Shown: positions 22,022 to 31,799 of the stretch, one piece after another
Numbering within the stretch: position 1 is the first letter of the stretch
Layout of the letters: every line of letters begins with the position of its first letter
Assembly: GCA_013115135.1 (NCBI GenBank)
Contig: JABANP010000353.1
Coordinates: 1 to 55,028 of the forward strand
DNA: 55,028 nt
Source of the DNA: Perkinsus olseni
Taxonomy: Eukaryota; Perkinsozoa; Perkinsida; Perkinsidae
Direction: 5' to 3'
The notes under the pieces: generated by a model
The model's input: the letters and a program-made list of their open reading frames with translations, nothing else
Databases searched by the model: none
Told to the model about the DNA's origin: nothing
Made by a program: the position numbers and the translations under genes

Positions 22022-22204
22022 AGCGGAGCTCGCTGTCTGCGCAGTCGCGTCGAGGGCTACTCGTGTGACCATTCTTCATGAAAAGTTCGAGCTTGATACT
22101 TCGGGTTACACAACACAGCTACTGTACTGCTTACAATTAACACCGGCAGGGCAGAGTATTTGACATGAATAAGTAGCTAAAGGCTCGAAATCCAAGCCAC
22201 GAGT

Positions 22205-24705
22205 TCATTCAGAGAATTCGAGGCTGCGGAGATGGTCCTCGAAGCTCTTTCGCTCTATGGCCCCCTTTCCCCTCCCTATCTTCTTCCAGCGTGCAAGCGA
22301 GAGATTTCGCCGGTCCGTGACATGAACAGCGAAACTCTGGAGGGACTTGGCTCGGGAGAGGGCGACGTAGGTCGACCCAAGTCCGATCTCTTTTGAACCG
22401 ATATCGATGAGATATCGAGAGAGTGAAGACCCTTGAGCTTTGTATATCGTCGAAGCAAAGGCCAACGTTAAAGGCAACTGTGTTCGGGAGCACGTGTGCG
22501 GTCCAGATTGCCATACTCGGCTCACAGGAGATATCGGAACTACTTGGGGTTTTAGATTGTTGAATGAGGGTCCGCGATAACTTGGAAACTGCACGAGCAC
22601 AACCGGCAAGGTGCTACTGTTGTCATCATTCTCTGCTGTCATGAAACCGAATACATGTCCCATGCTGCCGTTTGTGAGGCCACATGCAACTGCGAGGTTT
22701 GCTGTGAGCATCACAGGGACTCCGATCTTCAACTGGAGGCGGCTGCTCAACCCTCTCGCCTGTTCCTCAGAGGCACCCGCTGCGCCTCGACCGACATGGA
22801 TTGCACGACAGTCGACCAGGTAGCCAGGCAGGTTATCGAGCTGTGTTTTATTGATTTCGGCGGCACGATCCCGGGTAGATGAGAGGAGGATAGAGTCCTC
22901 GAAATCAGCTCTTTCGATAGCTGGTAGTCTATGGAGCTCTCGCTCGAGAAAAACCGAGTGATCTTCATCAGTTTGGTCACCGTCTCGGATGCGCTGAAGC
23001 ATTGCTTGGAAATCAAGCTGATCCGTGCGCATGATTTGGTCCAGAAAAATGGCTTTGGTCACGGAACTACACACGAGACGGCCTTGTGTGCACATGAAGC
23101 TTTCACCTGGAGCCTCTTTAGAGTAAAGTGGCTTGTCTAGGACAGGTGGTAGCTGACCCATGTCCCCTGATAAAACTGTAACGACTCCCCCGAAAAGACT
23201 CGCGCGATGATCCGGCCTCATCTGTTTGAGTCTGGAGTCGATAGCTGCGATAAATCGGCAACCAACCATCGATATCTCATCGATTATCACAAGCCTAAGG
23301 TCTCTGGCCGAGTCTTGCAAAGCAGCCAAAGCTTCACCTTCAAGAGGCTCAAAAGTAGACTCAGTCAACGGCACGGGCAATTTCAGTCATGCAGCGTCAC
23401 CCCGAAGGGAAGTAGCGACGCCGCCTTCCCTGTAGGGGCCAGGACCATGGAGGAGCCCTCTCCATACGTCTCGAGGCACGCTTTGACCACAGTCGATATC
23501 AAGGCCGTTTTTCCGGTTCCACCGACACCGTGCAAGAAGCAGGCCTTCGAGTCCGACGGGGCTGCATTCGAGAGGAGGCTTACAATGTGGTCATAAGCAA
23601 CACGTTGCTTCGTGTTCAAGTCTCCGGGATCTATACCGTCAAATCCAACCTCTGGACGGAATTCTCGCACACTCTCAACAAAGGATTCTGCTTTTGGGTA
23701 GTCTACGAACCCTTCTTCTGCAACTCGCCTTCTCTCTTCGGCGAAGCTCATCAACTGAGCCTGAGTAGGCTCGGAGACGTAAGAGAGGATTCCTGGAGCA
23801 AATATCCGCATGTATTCGTCCTGGTAACGCTCCTCTTCGCTCTCACGGTCTGAGTCAGAGCCCGAGCTTTCTGATCCTTGTGGCTCAGCGGGTTCTCCAC
23901 TGGCTCTACCGGCAATAGCATCAATGTGAGCTAGATCCCATCCCAAAGAGATACCTTCATCAACAGCGTCCATGGCTCGCTCTCGCCAGGTGGGGAAGTC
24001 TCCCTTACACTCTGCGACTGATCTCAAAGGTATGGATCCGGGGCACAGTGTCCTCCAGAAGGTGTCATTCCCGGGATCACTGGCCAATGGAAATACTCGG
24101 ACAATGATATTCTTGTTCCGGCGCTTTCTCCATCTTCCTCCAATGTAACGGTATTCTCTCATGAAGGGCACGAATGCCCAGTCATTAAATTTCTCTGGTC
24201 GGTTTAGGTATCTTTGCCAGAAGCTTGTGGATGAAATGGTCTCATCATCACCGTGCAAGTTTACCACTGCTGGAGTTGGCTCAATGGTTGCAGTCTGTAA
24301 CTCCCTTGAACAGATTACGGGGGGCAAGCCCAGTAGACAGTGTGAGACTTCTTGAGACGATACATCCCTCGTACAGCAGCCAATGAGAAGTCGCCTCAGA
24401 GCCCTGACGGATGGGTCTTCTGGAGAGAGATTCCTTGAACGCGCACTGGATATCATCGATGTGAGAGCCTGCAGTGCCCCGCTGGCCGGCTCATTCTTGG
24501 TGATGTATTTCATGATATAATTCACCACCTGTCGTGTGGAAATACATGCCTTGATATCCATATTTGCTCTCCATAGTCTGACAAGCGTGGGGTTAAACTG
24601 ATCCACCATTGGCATTCCTCCGAGGTATGAATGAAAGTGATCCATCACTCCTCCCTTCTTCCTGACCGAGCCCGCTCGTTTCTCGCAACGGCTTAGGGAA
24701 GAGCA
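22205..24705 (-). pseudogene. Helitron PIF1-like helicase region, with two frameshifts
   Basis: The region continues from the Rep domain. It includes the two-tyrosine motif of the HUH nuclease (VVNYIMKYITK) at the start, then the helicase: Walker A GVGGTGKTAL, Walker B VIIDEISMV, motif III VLSGDMGQLPPV, motif V LTLAFASTIYKAQG and motif VI YVALSRAK, ending at 22205. It is broken by one base near 24690 (after FPKPLRE, before the frame containing MDHFHSYLGG). A second break lies near 23386 (LPFGVTLHD, then a stop, with KLPVPLTES resuming in another frame). Both look like 1-bp deletions; sequencing error is an alternative. The enzyme would not be made from this copy as written. Confidence 0.85.
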
Positions 24706-26158
24706 TCCTGCATTGAAGCGAACCCCGCTTCGTCCTGAGGCAGGTGGTTCGTTTACATATTGTGTGTCGCTGGAAGGCCATAAGACAGGCCGTGAGGTCG
24801 TCGGTAGTGGTAGAGGGATTGTAGAGAAGAGTGCTTGGATGAACCTCAGGCTTAGAGTATCCTCTTGGGACGGGATCAGGATTTACCGTGTCGTCTCCTT
24901 CAAGCGCTCTACGGACTTCATCAGAGCGGAGTTTGCAATCATTCCATGCTGAGATGTAGTGGTCAAAAAACTCTACCGCGTCTTCGACTTCATGGCCAGC
25001 CCCCTGTGACAGATGCTGATGTAACTTCGAGTGATCATATTGCTGGACTTGGTGATGATCTTGCCAAGCTAGACCATGGATGTGTATGGATCCGCGATGT
25101 TGGTATTCTACTATCCAGAAGTAGTCTTTCAGTCCCCAGTCGGGAAGTAGGAAAGAATCCAGCAATATCCGGAATCTCTCGATGAACACCGACACACAGG
25201 TCGATGGATTATCATTGATGAACTTGTTCCGGTCCTTGGCAGAGGCAGTTGGGTCGGGTTGAATCTGAGGCCAATAATGGTCACCGCAGGAGAAAGTTAG
25301 GAAGTAAATGGGGAGTCCTAACTGATTAATCATGGATAACAGCTCTTGCCTTTTCCTTGATTTCCATGCCCTGGACCCGACGATGCTGCTGCCATAGTAG
25401 AATAGGCGTCTCACGATGGTAAGATCGTTGCTGCGAACAGCTTGTAGTAATTGAGCGATAGTATAGTCAGAAGACAGTCCCTGTTGCTTGACGAATACCT
25501 GAGTGAAGCCCTCATTCTTTGCCGATCTAATGGCCTAATCATTGAAGGATGGTGCGATAGTCGAGTGGTTAACCACATGTGAGTTACCTGTGTGACTTGG
25601 AGAGCCCTTTGTCGGATAAATCGATTGTACACTGTGAAGCGAAACCTCGGATTGTTGTCGAACCGTTTGACAAACGGAGGCTGGCGGACAATGTCCGCCA
25701 GCCTGAGTAGGTGAGCTGCCCACTCACGCAAAGTAACCTTGACCAATCGGCCTGTGCCTCTTGCGTTGAAATCAGCATCACCATTCGGGAATAAGACTGG
25801 ATATGCCTTAGTGAAGAAGTCGGGATAGGCATCCGAGATCGGATCTCCACCCCTGGCTGGGAAATTGACGACCGCCTGAGCTGCCCGGCTCCGCTCATTT
25901 TCATCGAGGTCTAGATCCGGAACGCAGGTATGTGTATTGACTTCCTCTTCGGCTGCTTCCAAGTCTTCAGCTTCCTCTCCGTCCGTTACATTCCCCTCGT
26001 AGTCTCGGGCAGGCAGCTGTTCCATAAGATTGCCATCGTTCGGTAGCGCATCGAGCCGTGCAGAGGATATCACAACATCTCTGTAGCAGGGATTGTGCTC
26101 CGAGAGCCAGCGGAGCGCATTCTCTACCTGCTCACGGCGAACTCTAAAGTCAGCATAT
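24649..26158 (-). pseudogene. Helitron Rep (HUH endonuclease) region, with a 53-nt intron
   Basis: Two open stretches are joined by a phase-0 GT-AG intron at 25535-25587 (exon ...RALQVTQ, then AIRSAKNEGF). The first encodes VRREQVENALRWL and the front of the Helitron-like N domain. The second encodes RRLFYYGSSIVGSR, LPIYFLTFSCGD and the metal-binding HUH motif EYQHRGSIHIHGLAW. The catalytic tyrosines follow in the next segment. The upstream end at 26158 is the junction with the hAT-type MITE. The intron contains a tRNA-Ser-like GATAGTCGAGTGGTTAAC on the opposite strand. Confidence 0.85.
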
Positions 26159-26680
26159 CATAGGTGGGCACGGTTGAAAAAAACAGACGATTCCGTTTCC
26201 GTTCCGTTTTAGCCGGAGTCCGGTTTTCCGTTCCGCTCCGGGATGTTTCCCGGGTCACCCAGAGTGGGTATCTTCCGGCGAGTATTCCGGGCATGTGCGA
26301 GAATTTTTGAGCTTTTCCTAGGTCTGGAGTTCAATGGAGTCTCCATTGCAAAGCAGTACAAGTGTAGAAGATAATTCCGCAGCGTGATACGGCAGTGCCG
26401 CTGCCGTATCACTGCCGAACTGCCGCAGTGGACTGGATTTTTTCGCGGAAAATACGCAATAGGAACCTGTTTTGGCCTTCCGACTCCCTCACGATAAGAG
26501 AATCTCTCACTCGCCCCTGACTGTAGCACGAGCTAGAACTCGAACCGGAGTACAAACGGAATACGGAAGGAACCCGGAATCCGGAAACGGATTTCCCTGA
26601 CCGAGCGAGGTTCCGTTCCGGCTAAACCGGAACGGAATTAGCACCCGGAGCGGAACCGGAGCGGAAAGTGCCCAGCCATA
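26159..26680. mobile_element. hAT-type MITE inserted in the Helitron
   Basis: This 522-bp element has terminal inverted repeats CATAGGTGGGCAC and TATGGCTGGGCAC (10 of 13 match), resembling hAT ends. It has CCGGAACGG-rich subterminal inverted repeats and inner palindromes at 26332-26348 and 26384-26412. It is flanked by a direct repeat AGCATAT (26152-26158 and 26681-26687), near the 8-bp duplication of hAT elements. Removing it plus one repeat restores the Helitron reading frame. There is no coding capacity. Confidence 0.8.
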
Positions 26681-27033
26681 AGCATATGTGCCGCGCGATC
26701 CGGGTTTCCGTATCGTTAAAAGAGCGCCATCCAACTCTCCAGGTGATCTCGGGAGTACCTCAGTGACCCAACTACGAATATCATGCTCGAAAGAAATCGA
26801 ATGACCCTTGTAAGCGTATTGGCCCCCACTTGAGAGCCTGATCATTGTGAATTCCGGAATCACAATGGCTATTAGCATCTGCTCGAGCATGGTGAGAGCC
26901 TGTAGGCACTGGGGGACTGGGGATGGAATCATCCCATTGGCCGCAGAGAACCTCTTCGGGAGTCCTTTGGTTGGATTCTTGTCACGGAAGCATCTTTCAC
27001 ATTCTGTAGAGTTAAACCCGTAGGGTTCGACGA
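26681..27033 (-). pseudogene. Helitron protein segment between two insertions
   Basis: The minus strand encodes VEPYGFNSTECERCFRD, then NGMIPSPVPQCLQALT, LEQMLIAIVIPEFT and GGQYAYKGHSISFEHDI, ending KPGSRGTYA. This matches the region upstream of the VRR block in Helitron proteins (the ...PGPVPE-L--LT--E-MLI--V--- stretch). It is flanked by the 1.8-kb TIR element on one side and the hAT-type MITE on the other. Joining across the MITE restores ...GTYA-DFRVRR. Confidence 0.8.
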
Positions 27034-27217
27034 GGGTGAAACTAGTGCAGGGGCTTAGCCCTGGGCCCGCGCACGGCGCGGAACTCAGCTGCGTTCCGAC
27101 ACAACGGTTTCAGGCCCTAGCTGGGCGCGCGACGGCGACCTCATGCGAAGACCACGCCGAGACGCTAGTGGCTGAACTGGCCCCTAGCGTGCTTATTTTT
27201 TTTTCTCCCCTAATGGA

Positions 27218-27312
27218 GACCCAACTCCCATCGCGGAGTCCCAGCTCCCTTCGTGGAGTTTCTCGCTCCCCTCGTGGAGTTCGTCGGCTCCCTCCGAGGA
27301 GCACCTCAACCT
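27218..27312 (+). repeat. Four units of a ~24-bp repeat with internal hairpins
   Basis: Units of the form CTCC-cttcgt-GGAGT repeat about every 24 bases between 27225 and 27310. Each forms a small CTCC/GGAG stem. They lie upstream of the ATG of the 354-residue ORF and could be in its leader. Confidence 0.5.
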
Positions 27313-27428
27313 GGCGGTCAGTGACAGGCTCTCATTCCGGTTCGCGTGCGACTACTCATTCGCCCCGCTGTTGGAGTCTTGCGCTACTCTGCGGATTGGC
27401 TTGTCAGTTTGTTTCCTCTTGGTTCTCC

Positions 27429-28493
27429 ATGGCCCCTGCGGACCAGCCCAACGCCCCCTCGCCTCTGGAGCAGATCGGTGCCCGGGTCATCGACGACGCG
27501 GCCGTTGTAACCACGGTATGCGAGAAGCTCAAGGAGCACCACATCACCTCTGTCAGAGCTGTCTCCTGCTTGTCTGAGAAGGCCGTTACTACCGTCTGCA
27601 ACGAGCTGAAGGAATGTGAACACACTGCTAACCTCTCCGAGGGGGTCACCGAGTCCTACCTGTGGGGCATGGTTGGCGAGGCTAACGCCCAGCTACGGTT
27701 CGCTGAGTCTACAGTGACGGCACAGTGTGCCCCCACCCCGGAAGACTCCGGTCCGGACCAACGGGTCCAGAAGACGCGGTCTTACGCCCGCGGTTTCCAA
27801 CAGGCTATACAGAAGTATGGCCCCTTCTCGCCGGAGGTCTACCCGTCACAGAAACTGCTCGATTCCCTAAGGGGATCTGGTTGGACCTACGTCGACCTCC
27901 ACCGCTACATGCCCTCGGACGGCCCGGTCAGCCGCCAGCCTGAAACAAGGTGGGCTGAGCGCGAAGACGGCACCGTGGTGAGAGTCAAAGCAGACGACGG
28001 CGACGACGAAGTGTCATACAGGGCCTTCGGGTCCAAGTGGTGCCTGGCTTACCAGTCGCTTGGTTGGGCCATGATCATTAACTCCCTCGACTCCACGGAG
28101 CCACTGAACCCTCTCAACGCCATCACCCTGGCGGACATTGATTGCCACCGTGCCCGTATCTTGGCCTTGAGCGTGCAGTTTGGCTGGCGCACTGCCTCGT
28201 GCGCCGATATCGCCATACGCAAGCAGATAGCATCGTCGGAGGCTTTCCACATCGCCCCGTTGGGGGAGTTCTACCTGAAGCCCGAACTCACCGCCGGCGT
28301 CATGTTGAGCTCGCTCGCTGCAGCCACCCGCAACAACCAGCCCCCAGGTGGGAAGCGCGAAGGGAAGCCTTCCACCCTTCCTTCATCTGGCCCTAGCCAG
28401 AAACGACACCGTGGGTATGGGGGAAACCGAGCCCACAACGAGCGGCCACAGGGTGCTGGCAGAAATGACGGCCACAACGACTCCAAGAAGTAG
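27429..28493 (+). CDS. Unknown protein of the 1.8-kb element, possibly gag-like
   Basis: A 354-residue ORF begins at an ATG in good context (CTCCATGGC). The frame is open further upstream without an ATG. The N-terminal ~60 residues contain two related helices (VTTVCEKLKEHHIT and VTTVCNELKECEH). The middle is mostly helical with conserved-looking aromatic and Pro positions (GWTYVDLHRYMPSD). The C-terminal ~45 residues are Gly/Asn/Arg/Lys-rich and basic (QKRHRGYGGNRAHNE), as in nucleic-acid-binding capsid proteins. There are no zinc knuckles and no catalytic motif. An ORF1/gag role is inference from composition and context. Confidence 0.5.
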   Translation: MAPADQPNAPSPLEQIGARVIDDAAVVTTVCEKLKEHHITSVRAVSCLSEKAVTTVCNELKECEHTANLSEGVTESYLWGMVGEANAQLRFAESTVTAQCAPTPEDSGPDQRVQKTRSYARGFQQAIQKYGPFSPEVYPSQKLLDSLRGSGWTYVDLHRYMPSDGPVSRQPETRWAEREDGTVVRVKADDGDDEVSYRAFGSKWCLAYQSLGWAMIINSLDSTEPLNPLNAITLADIDCHRARILALSVQFGWRTASCADIAIRKQIASSEAFHIAPLGEFYLKPELTAGVMLSSLAAATRNNQPPGGKREGKPSTLPSSGPSQKRHRGYGGNRAHNERPQGAGRNDGHNDSKK

Positions 28494-28842
28494 GCCCACT
28501 ACGGCAGCTCCCGGTGTGGTCCACGGCCAGATCGTCCGTTTCTCTCCTGTCGAATGCCCACACCGTTATTCCTCCAAGCCTTTCTCGTCAGTGCGCCTCT
28601 CGTCGCCTCGTAGCCTAGGCCCACCCGGGCACTCTAGTTACCACAGATCATTTCCGCAGATCGTTCTTGTGTTGATCCGTCGCGCCTCCACTCAGCGGAG
28701 TCCGCTAGCGATTTGGGAATGACTCATTTCGACTGAGCCTGCTTTCTCCTCAGTTGTGTTCGCTCTACGTGGAACGTCCTTTCTCCATACAGCCCCATCG
28801 ATGAAGCGAGCTCTCCCAAGCCCCTGTGTTACGGTTTCACCC

Positions 28843-29559
28843 ATTGCCTTTCAACAACATGCCTCGATAAGATTCCGAACACGTAAGGCATGCTCGATCG
28901 GGAAGGTTAGTCAAGACTCTGTCTTTCTCAATGAATTCAAAGATGTGTTGCCGCTCTCGGGCTGTCCTGTCCCACCCCAGAGCCCTGAGACGCTCTCCGT
29001 CGCTCTGCTGTTCTTGCTCGTTAAGTGATGACTGAGTGCTCGATCGCCTCCTCCGCATCCTTTCCCGATTACCTCGTCTTTCTGGACTCCCTGCTGAGAG
29101 CCTCCTCCTCATCCTGTCGGCAGCAGCAGCGCGTTCTGCACCACGTGCCGGTGTATTGGCAGCGCTTCGTATTCGGCTCATCCTCTCCGCATCAGCTGCT
29201 CGTTGTGACACACGCTCGGGTATATTGGCAGCGCTTCGTATTCGGCTCATCCTCTCTGCATCAGCGGCTCGCTGTGACACACGCTCGGGTGTATTGGCAG
29301 CACGCCTTCTACGTCGAGTCCTTCTAACAGCAGCAGCTCTCTGTGCCGCACGCTCAGGCGTATTGGCAGCAGCCCTGATTGTTCTCATTCTCTCAGCGGC
29401 AGCAGCTCGCTGAGAAACGCGTTCAGGTGTACTGGCAGCTTCTCTGATGAGTCTCATTCTCTCAATAGATGATACCCGTTGTGCAGCCAAATGAGGATGT
29501 GCCTTCCCTCTTGGACGTCGCTTGGGGCGCCCTCGCCTCTTCGGAACAGCTTGCTCCAT
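28843..29559 (-). pseudogene. Helitron protein N-terminus with Arg-rich repeats
   Basis: The start is the ATG at 29559 (MEQAVPKRRGRPKRR). About five units of a 23-residue repeat follow, typified by TPERVSQRAADAERMSRIR (a ~69-bp DNA repeat), then a helical stretch and a CLTC zinc-like pair. Reading ends at LLKGNG, exactly where the 1.8-kb TIR element begins. Basic repeats of this kind are common at the front of Helitron-encoded proteins. The neighbouring segment past the insertion resumes with another Cys pair (ECERC), consistent with one split zinc-binding domain. Confidence 0.65.
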
Positions 29560-29921
29560 TACAATGTGCAAATATAAAGTACAAAAAGAGAAGACTCTGT
29601 GCTAAAAGCTGTGAACCGGCAGGAAATTACCCAGGCTGATGTAAATTCGAGCGAAGGGGACAATCGATCACAGAGGCGGGCGCGGAATCGGTCTTGCGGG
29701 TTCGAATCCAAGGACCGGCTTTTCTCCAGCATTTTTGTGACCCTGCGCGTGATAGTTTTGGCTGAGAGACCACATAGAGTTGTGGAGGGGAGGATCTCGT
29801 ATTTTTTATAGAATATATGAATCGAGACCTTTCGATTGGTATGCGTCCCATGAGTTCATTCAGCATAGCCGTGGAGAAATAATTTGAACGAACGAACGGA
29901 CGAACGCACAAAAAAGCGCAG

Positions 29922-30361
29922 AAATTGCTCTGGCCTTTATTAAATTGCTCTGGCCTTTATTAAATTGCTCTGGCCTTTATTAAATTGCTCTGGCCTTTAT
30001 TAAATTGCTCTGGCCTTTATTAAATTGCTCTGGCCTTTATTAAATTGCTCTGGCCTTTATTAAATTGCTCTGGCCTTTATTAAATTGCTCTGGCCTTTAT
30101 TGAATTGCTCTGGCCTTTATTAAATTGCTCTGGCCTTTATTAAATTGCTCTGGCCTTTATTAAATTGCTCTGGCCTTTATTAAATTGCTCTGGCCTTTAT
30201 TAAATTGCTCTGGCCTTTATTAAATTGCTCTGGCCTTTATTAAATTGCTCTGGCCTTTATTAAATTGCTCTGGCCTTTATTAAATTGCTCTGGCCTTTAT
30301 TAAATTGCTCTGGGGTTTATTAAATTGCTCTGGGGTTTATTAAATTGCTCTGGGGTTCATT
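29922..30361 (+). repeat. Homogeneous 20-bp tandem repeat, 22 copies
   Basis: Twenty-two head-to-tail copies of TAAATTGCTCTGGCCTTTAT are almost identical; one unit has TGAA, and the last three have GGGG for GGCC. About 40 bases downstream lies GGCTGGAAATGGTGTAG (30401-30417), identical over 15 bases to the end of the MITE at 46689-47204, whose subterminal region carries degenerate copies of the same 20-bp unit. The array is therefore probably an expanded subterminal repeat of that MITE family. Confidence 0.9.
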
Positions 30362-30712
30362 ATGGCTTAATAAGCCAGGCTTATGGTTATTTTTCGGCTG
30401 GAAATGGTGTAGATTCTAATCCCTTCGCCACGCATAAACTTGTTTCGAAATCGGATGGCAGACCTTCAGGAACCCAACACTCCATTACAGAGGGTTGCAG
30501 ACTGCAACAGTGGCGAGCAAAGAATCTTTGCCAAAGATGCGATCGATTCAATCTTTACCGGTCCGCTATGATTGGCGAACACAAAGGAAGCCGAGCTCTT
30601 CTGAACTCCTAGGCAGGAGTCCCCTCAGAGGTGGGTGTAGGTCTGGGTCAAACCGTCTGGCAAGGCAGCCTCCCTGACGTATAGCTCGCCGCTTGATGAA
30701 AGTGATAAACAG

Positions 30713-30937
30713 TTACAGAGTATTGTCACAGAAGAAGATCTTCCTGCGTCGAACGTGAAAAGTAACTGCACGGTGAAAGAAATCCTCGGCGGTGCTCACA
30801 CCGTCGAGATTAAAATACCTGAGTTGCGAATCGGTCGAAACCATGAACACGATTAACCCACCTTGTGGCACCGCGACGCAAGTACGTGAGTTCAACACAA
30901 GAGCACAGACGGCTATACACAACATCACATTCATCAT
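30713..30937 (-). CDS. Secreted protein, probable first exon
   Basis: The ATG at 30937 opens a 74-residue frame with a clear signal peptide (MMNVMLCIAVCALVLNSRTCVA) followed by GGLIVFMVSTDSQLRYFNLDG and VTFHVRRRKIFFCDN. The pattern resembles one blade of a YWTD/LDL-receptor-type propeller. A GTAACTG donor-like sequence overlaps the stop, so the gene may continue in further exons that I could not identify downstream. Confidence 0.45.
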   Translation of the reverse strand: MMNVMLCIAVCALVLNSRTCVAVPQGGLIVFMVSTDSQLRYFNLDGVSTAEDFFHRAVTFHVRRRKIFFCDNTL

Positions 30938-31090
30938 CCTTCATGTCATCGATCTTCACTCAACGACGAACAATTATCGACGAACAATAACTTTGATAAA
31001 TTACTAAACTTCGGAGACGACTACTACACAGGACGGGATTCGCGCAAAATGCGGAGCTTTGAGTCTTCGGAGCCTCAAGCCCTCCGTTGG

Positions 31091-31755
31091 CTATGATCTC
31101 CTGGTATCCAAATCCCGAGCCTGCTCGGCAAGAAAGTCGAACTTGTCGCACAATTGTGAAAAATTGAAGGTCGGACCAATCCTGTCTACTTCCTTCAAAC
31201 TCTTGATAACGCCCGAACAAACTCCCTTAATTGCACTTTTGTCTGCACCCAGCAGCTGCTTGGCCCGGAGGGCTATCTTACTGGAAGTTACCGCCCTACC
31301 AGCTGCCGAGTACAGTTTTCTCTGTTCTTCAAGCAACACCGAAGCATCCGTCACTAGAACTGGCGATACAATGTCATTTAGGTGACCAAGGGAATCAGGA
31401 TCAGCGATAGAGAAAACTCCTGGCTGAGCATACAGCTCGAGAGAAACCACCGTATCATCTATGTAACTGAAAGAGCACGGCCATCACGACGATGATAAAA
31501 ATCTGGTTCTTCCCACGCTATCCTGAACGCAGGTAGTTCTCCCTTTTTCGGGCAGCCGAGTCGCTGTAGGCGCGCGTTTGTCTCGTTGACGGTGAAATAC
31601 AGTGACGCGTAGTCTTCTGTCTTGAACTTCCGGTTGCTGTAGATACAGTAAGTGAAGTTCTTGGCGGTATTGAAAAAGGACCAATCTTGATAGGGTGGGA
31701 AATCCTGAGTAACGAAAAAGCAGTAATAAATCATTCTCCGGAAAACAATATTCAA
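31091..31755 (-). CDS. Unknown protein, two open segments joined by a frame change
   Basis: A segment at 31459-31755 (FPPYQDWSFFNTAKNFTYC...PAFRIAWEEPDFYHRRD) is followed with one base out of frame by 31091-31450 (YIDDTVVSLELYAQPGVFS...IKSLKEVDRIGPTFNF). The two together read like one globular, possibly secreted protein with a helical C-terminal half. The shift could be a 1-bp deletion or an unrecognised splice at CTTTCAG near 31465. No family was recognised. Its 5' end is not defined; the first open residues near 31755 lack a signal peptide. Confidence 0.45.
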
Positions 31756-31799
31756 GAGTCTCGGAGCGGATGACAGTGGTTAGCGACTGACCAAGTACA

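Larger units (their letters stand above)
27034..28842. mobile_element. 1.8-kb TIR element with one ORF inserted in the Helitron
   Basis: The ends are imperfect inverted repeats: GGGTGAAAC...CAGGGGCTTAG on the left and, reverse-complemented, GGGTGAAACCG...CAGGGGCTTGG on the right. The interior is clearly more GC-rich than its surroundings and carries one long plus-strand ORF. No target-site duplication is visible, and no transposase, reverse transcriptase or recombinase is present. Inverted ends without a target duplication are reminiscent of DIRS-type elements, but the class is not established. Confidence 0.65.
22002..29571 (-). mobile_element. Helitron with nested insertions
   Basis: This rolling-circle transposon is recognised by its Rep (HUH) and PIF1-type helicase coding sequence on the minus strand. 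Its 3' end is explicit: minus-strand hairpin CCTTCG-CCA-CGAAGG followed by CCTAG and then a T. The element was split by a 1.8-kb TIR element (27034-28842) and a 522-bp hAT-type MITE (26159-26680). With both removed, the coding parts join in the expected order. The 5' TC terminus was not found, so the right edge given here is only the beginning of the coding region. Confidence 0.85.

Noticed and set aside
27036..27428. Upstream extension of the 354-residue ORF
   Set aside because: No ATG is present, it includes the terminal inverted repeat and a 24-bp repeat, and the ATG at 27429 has good context.
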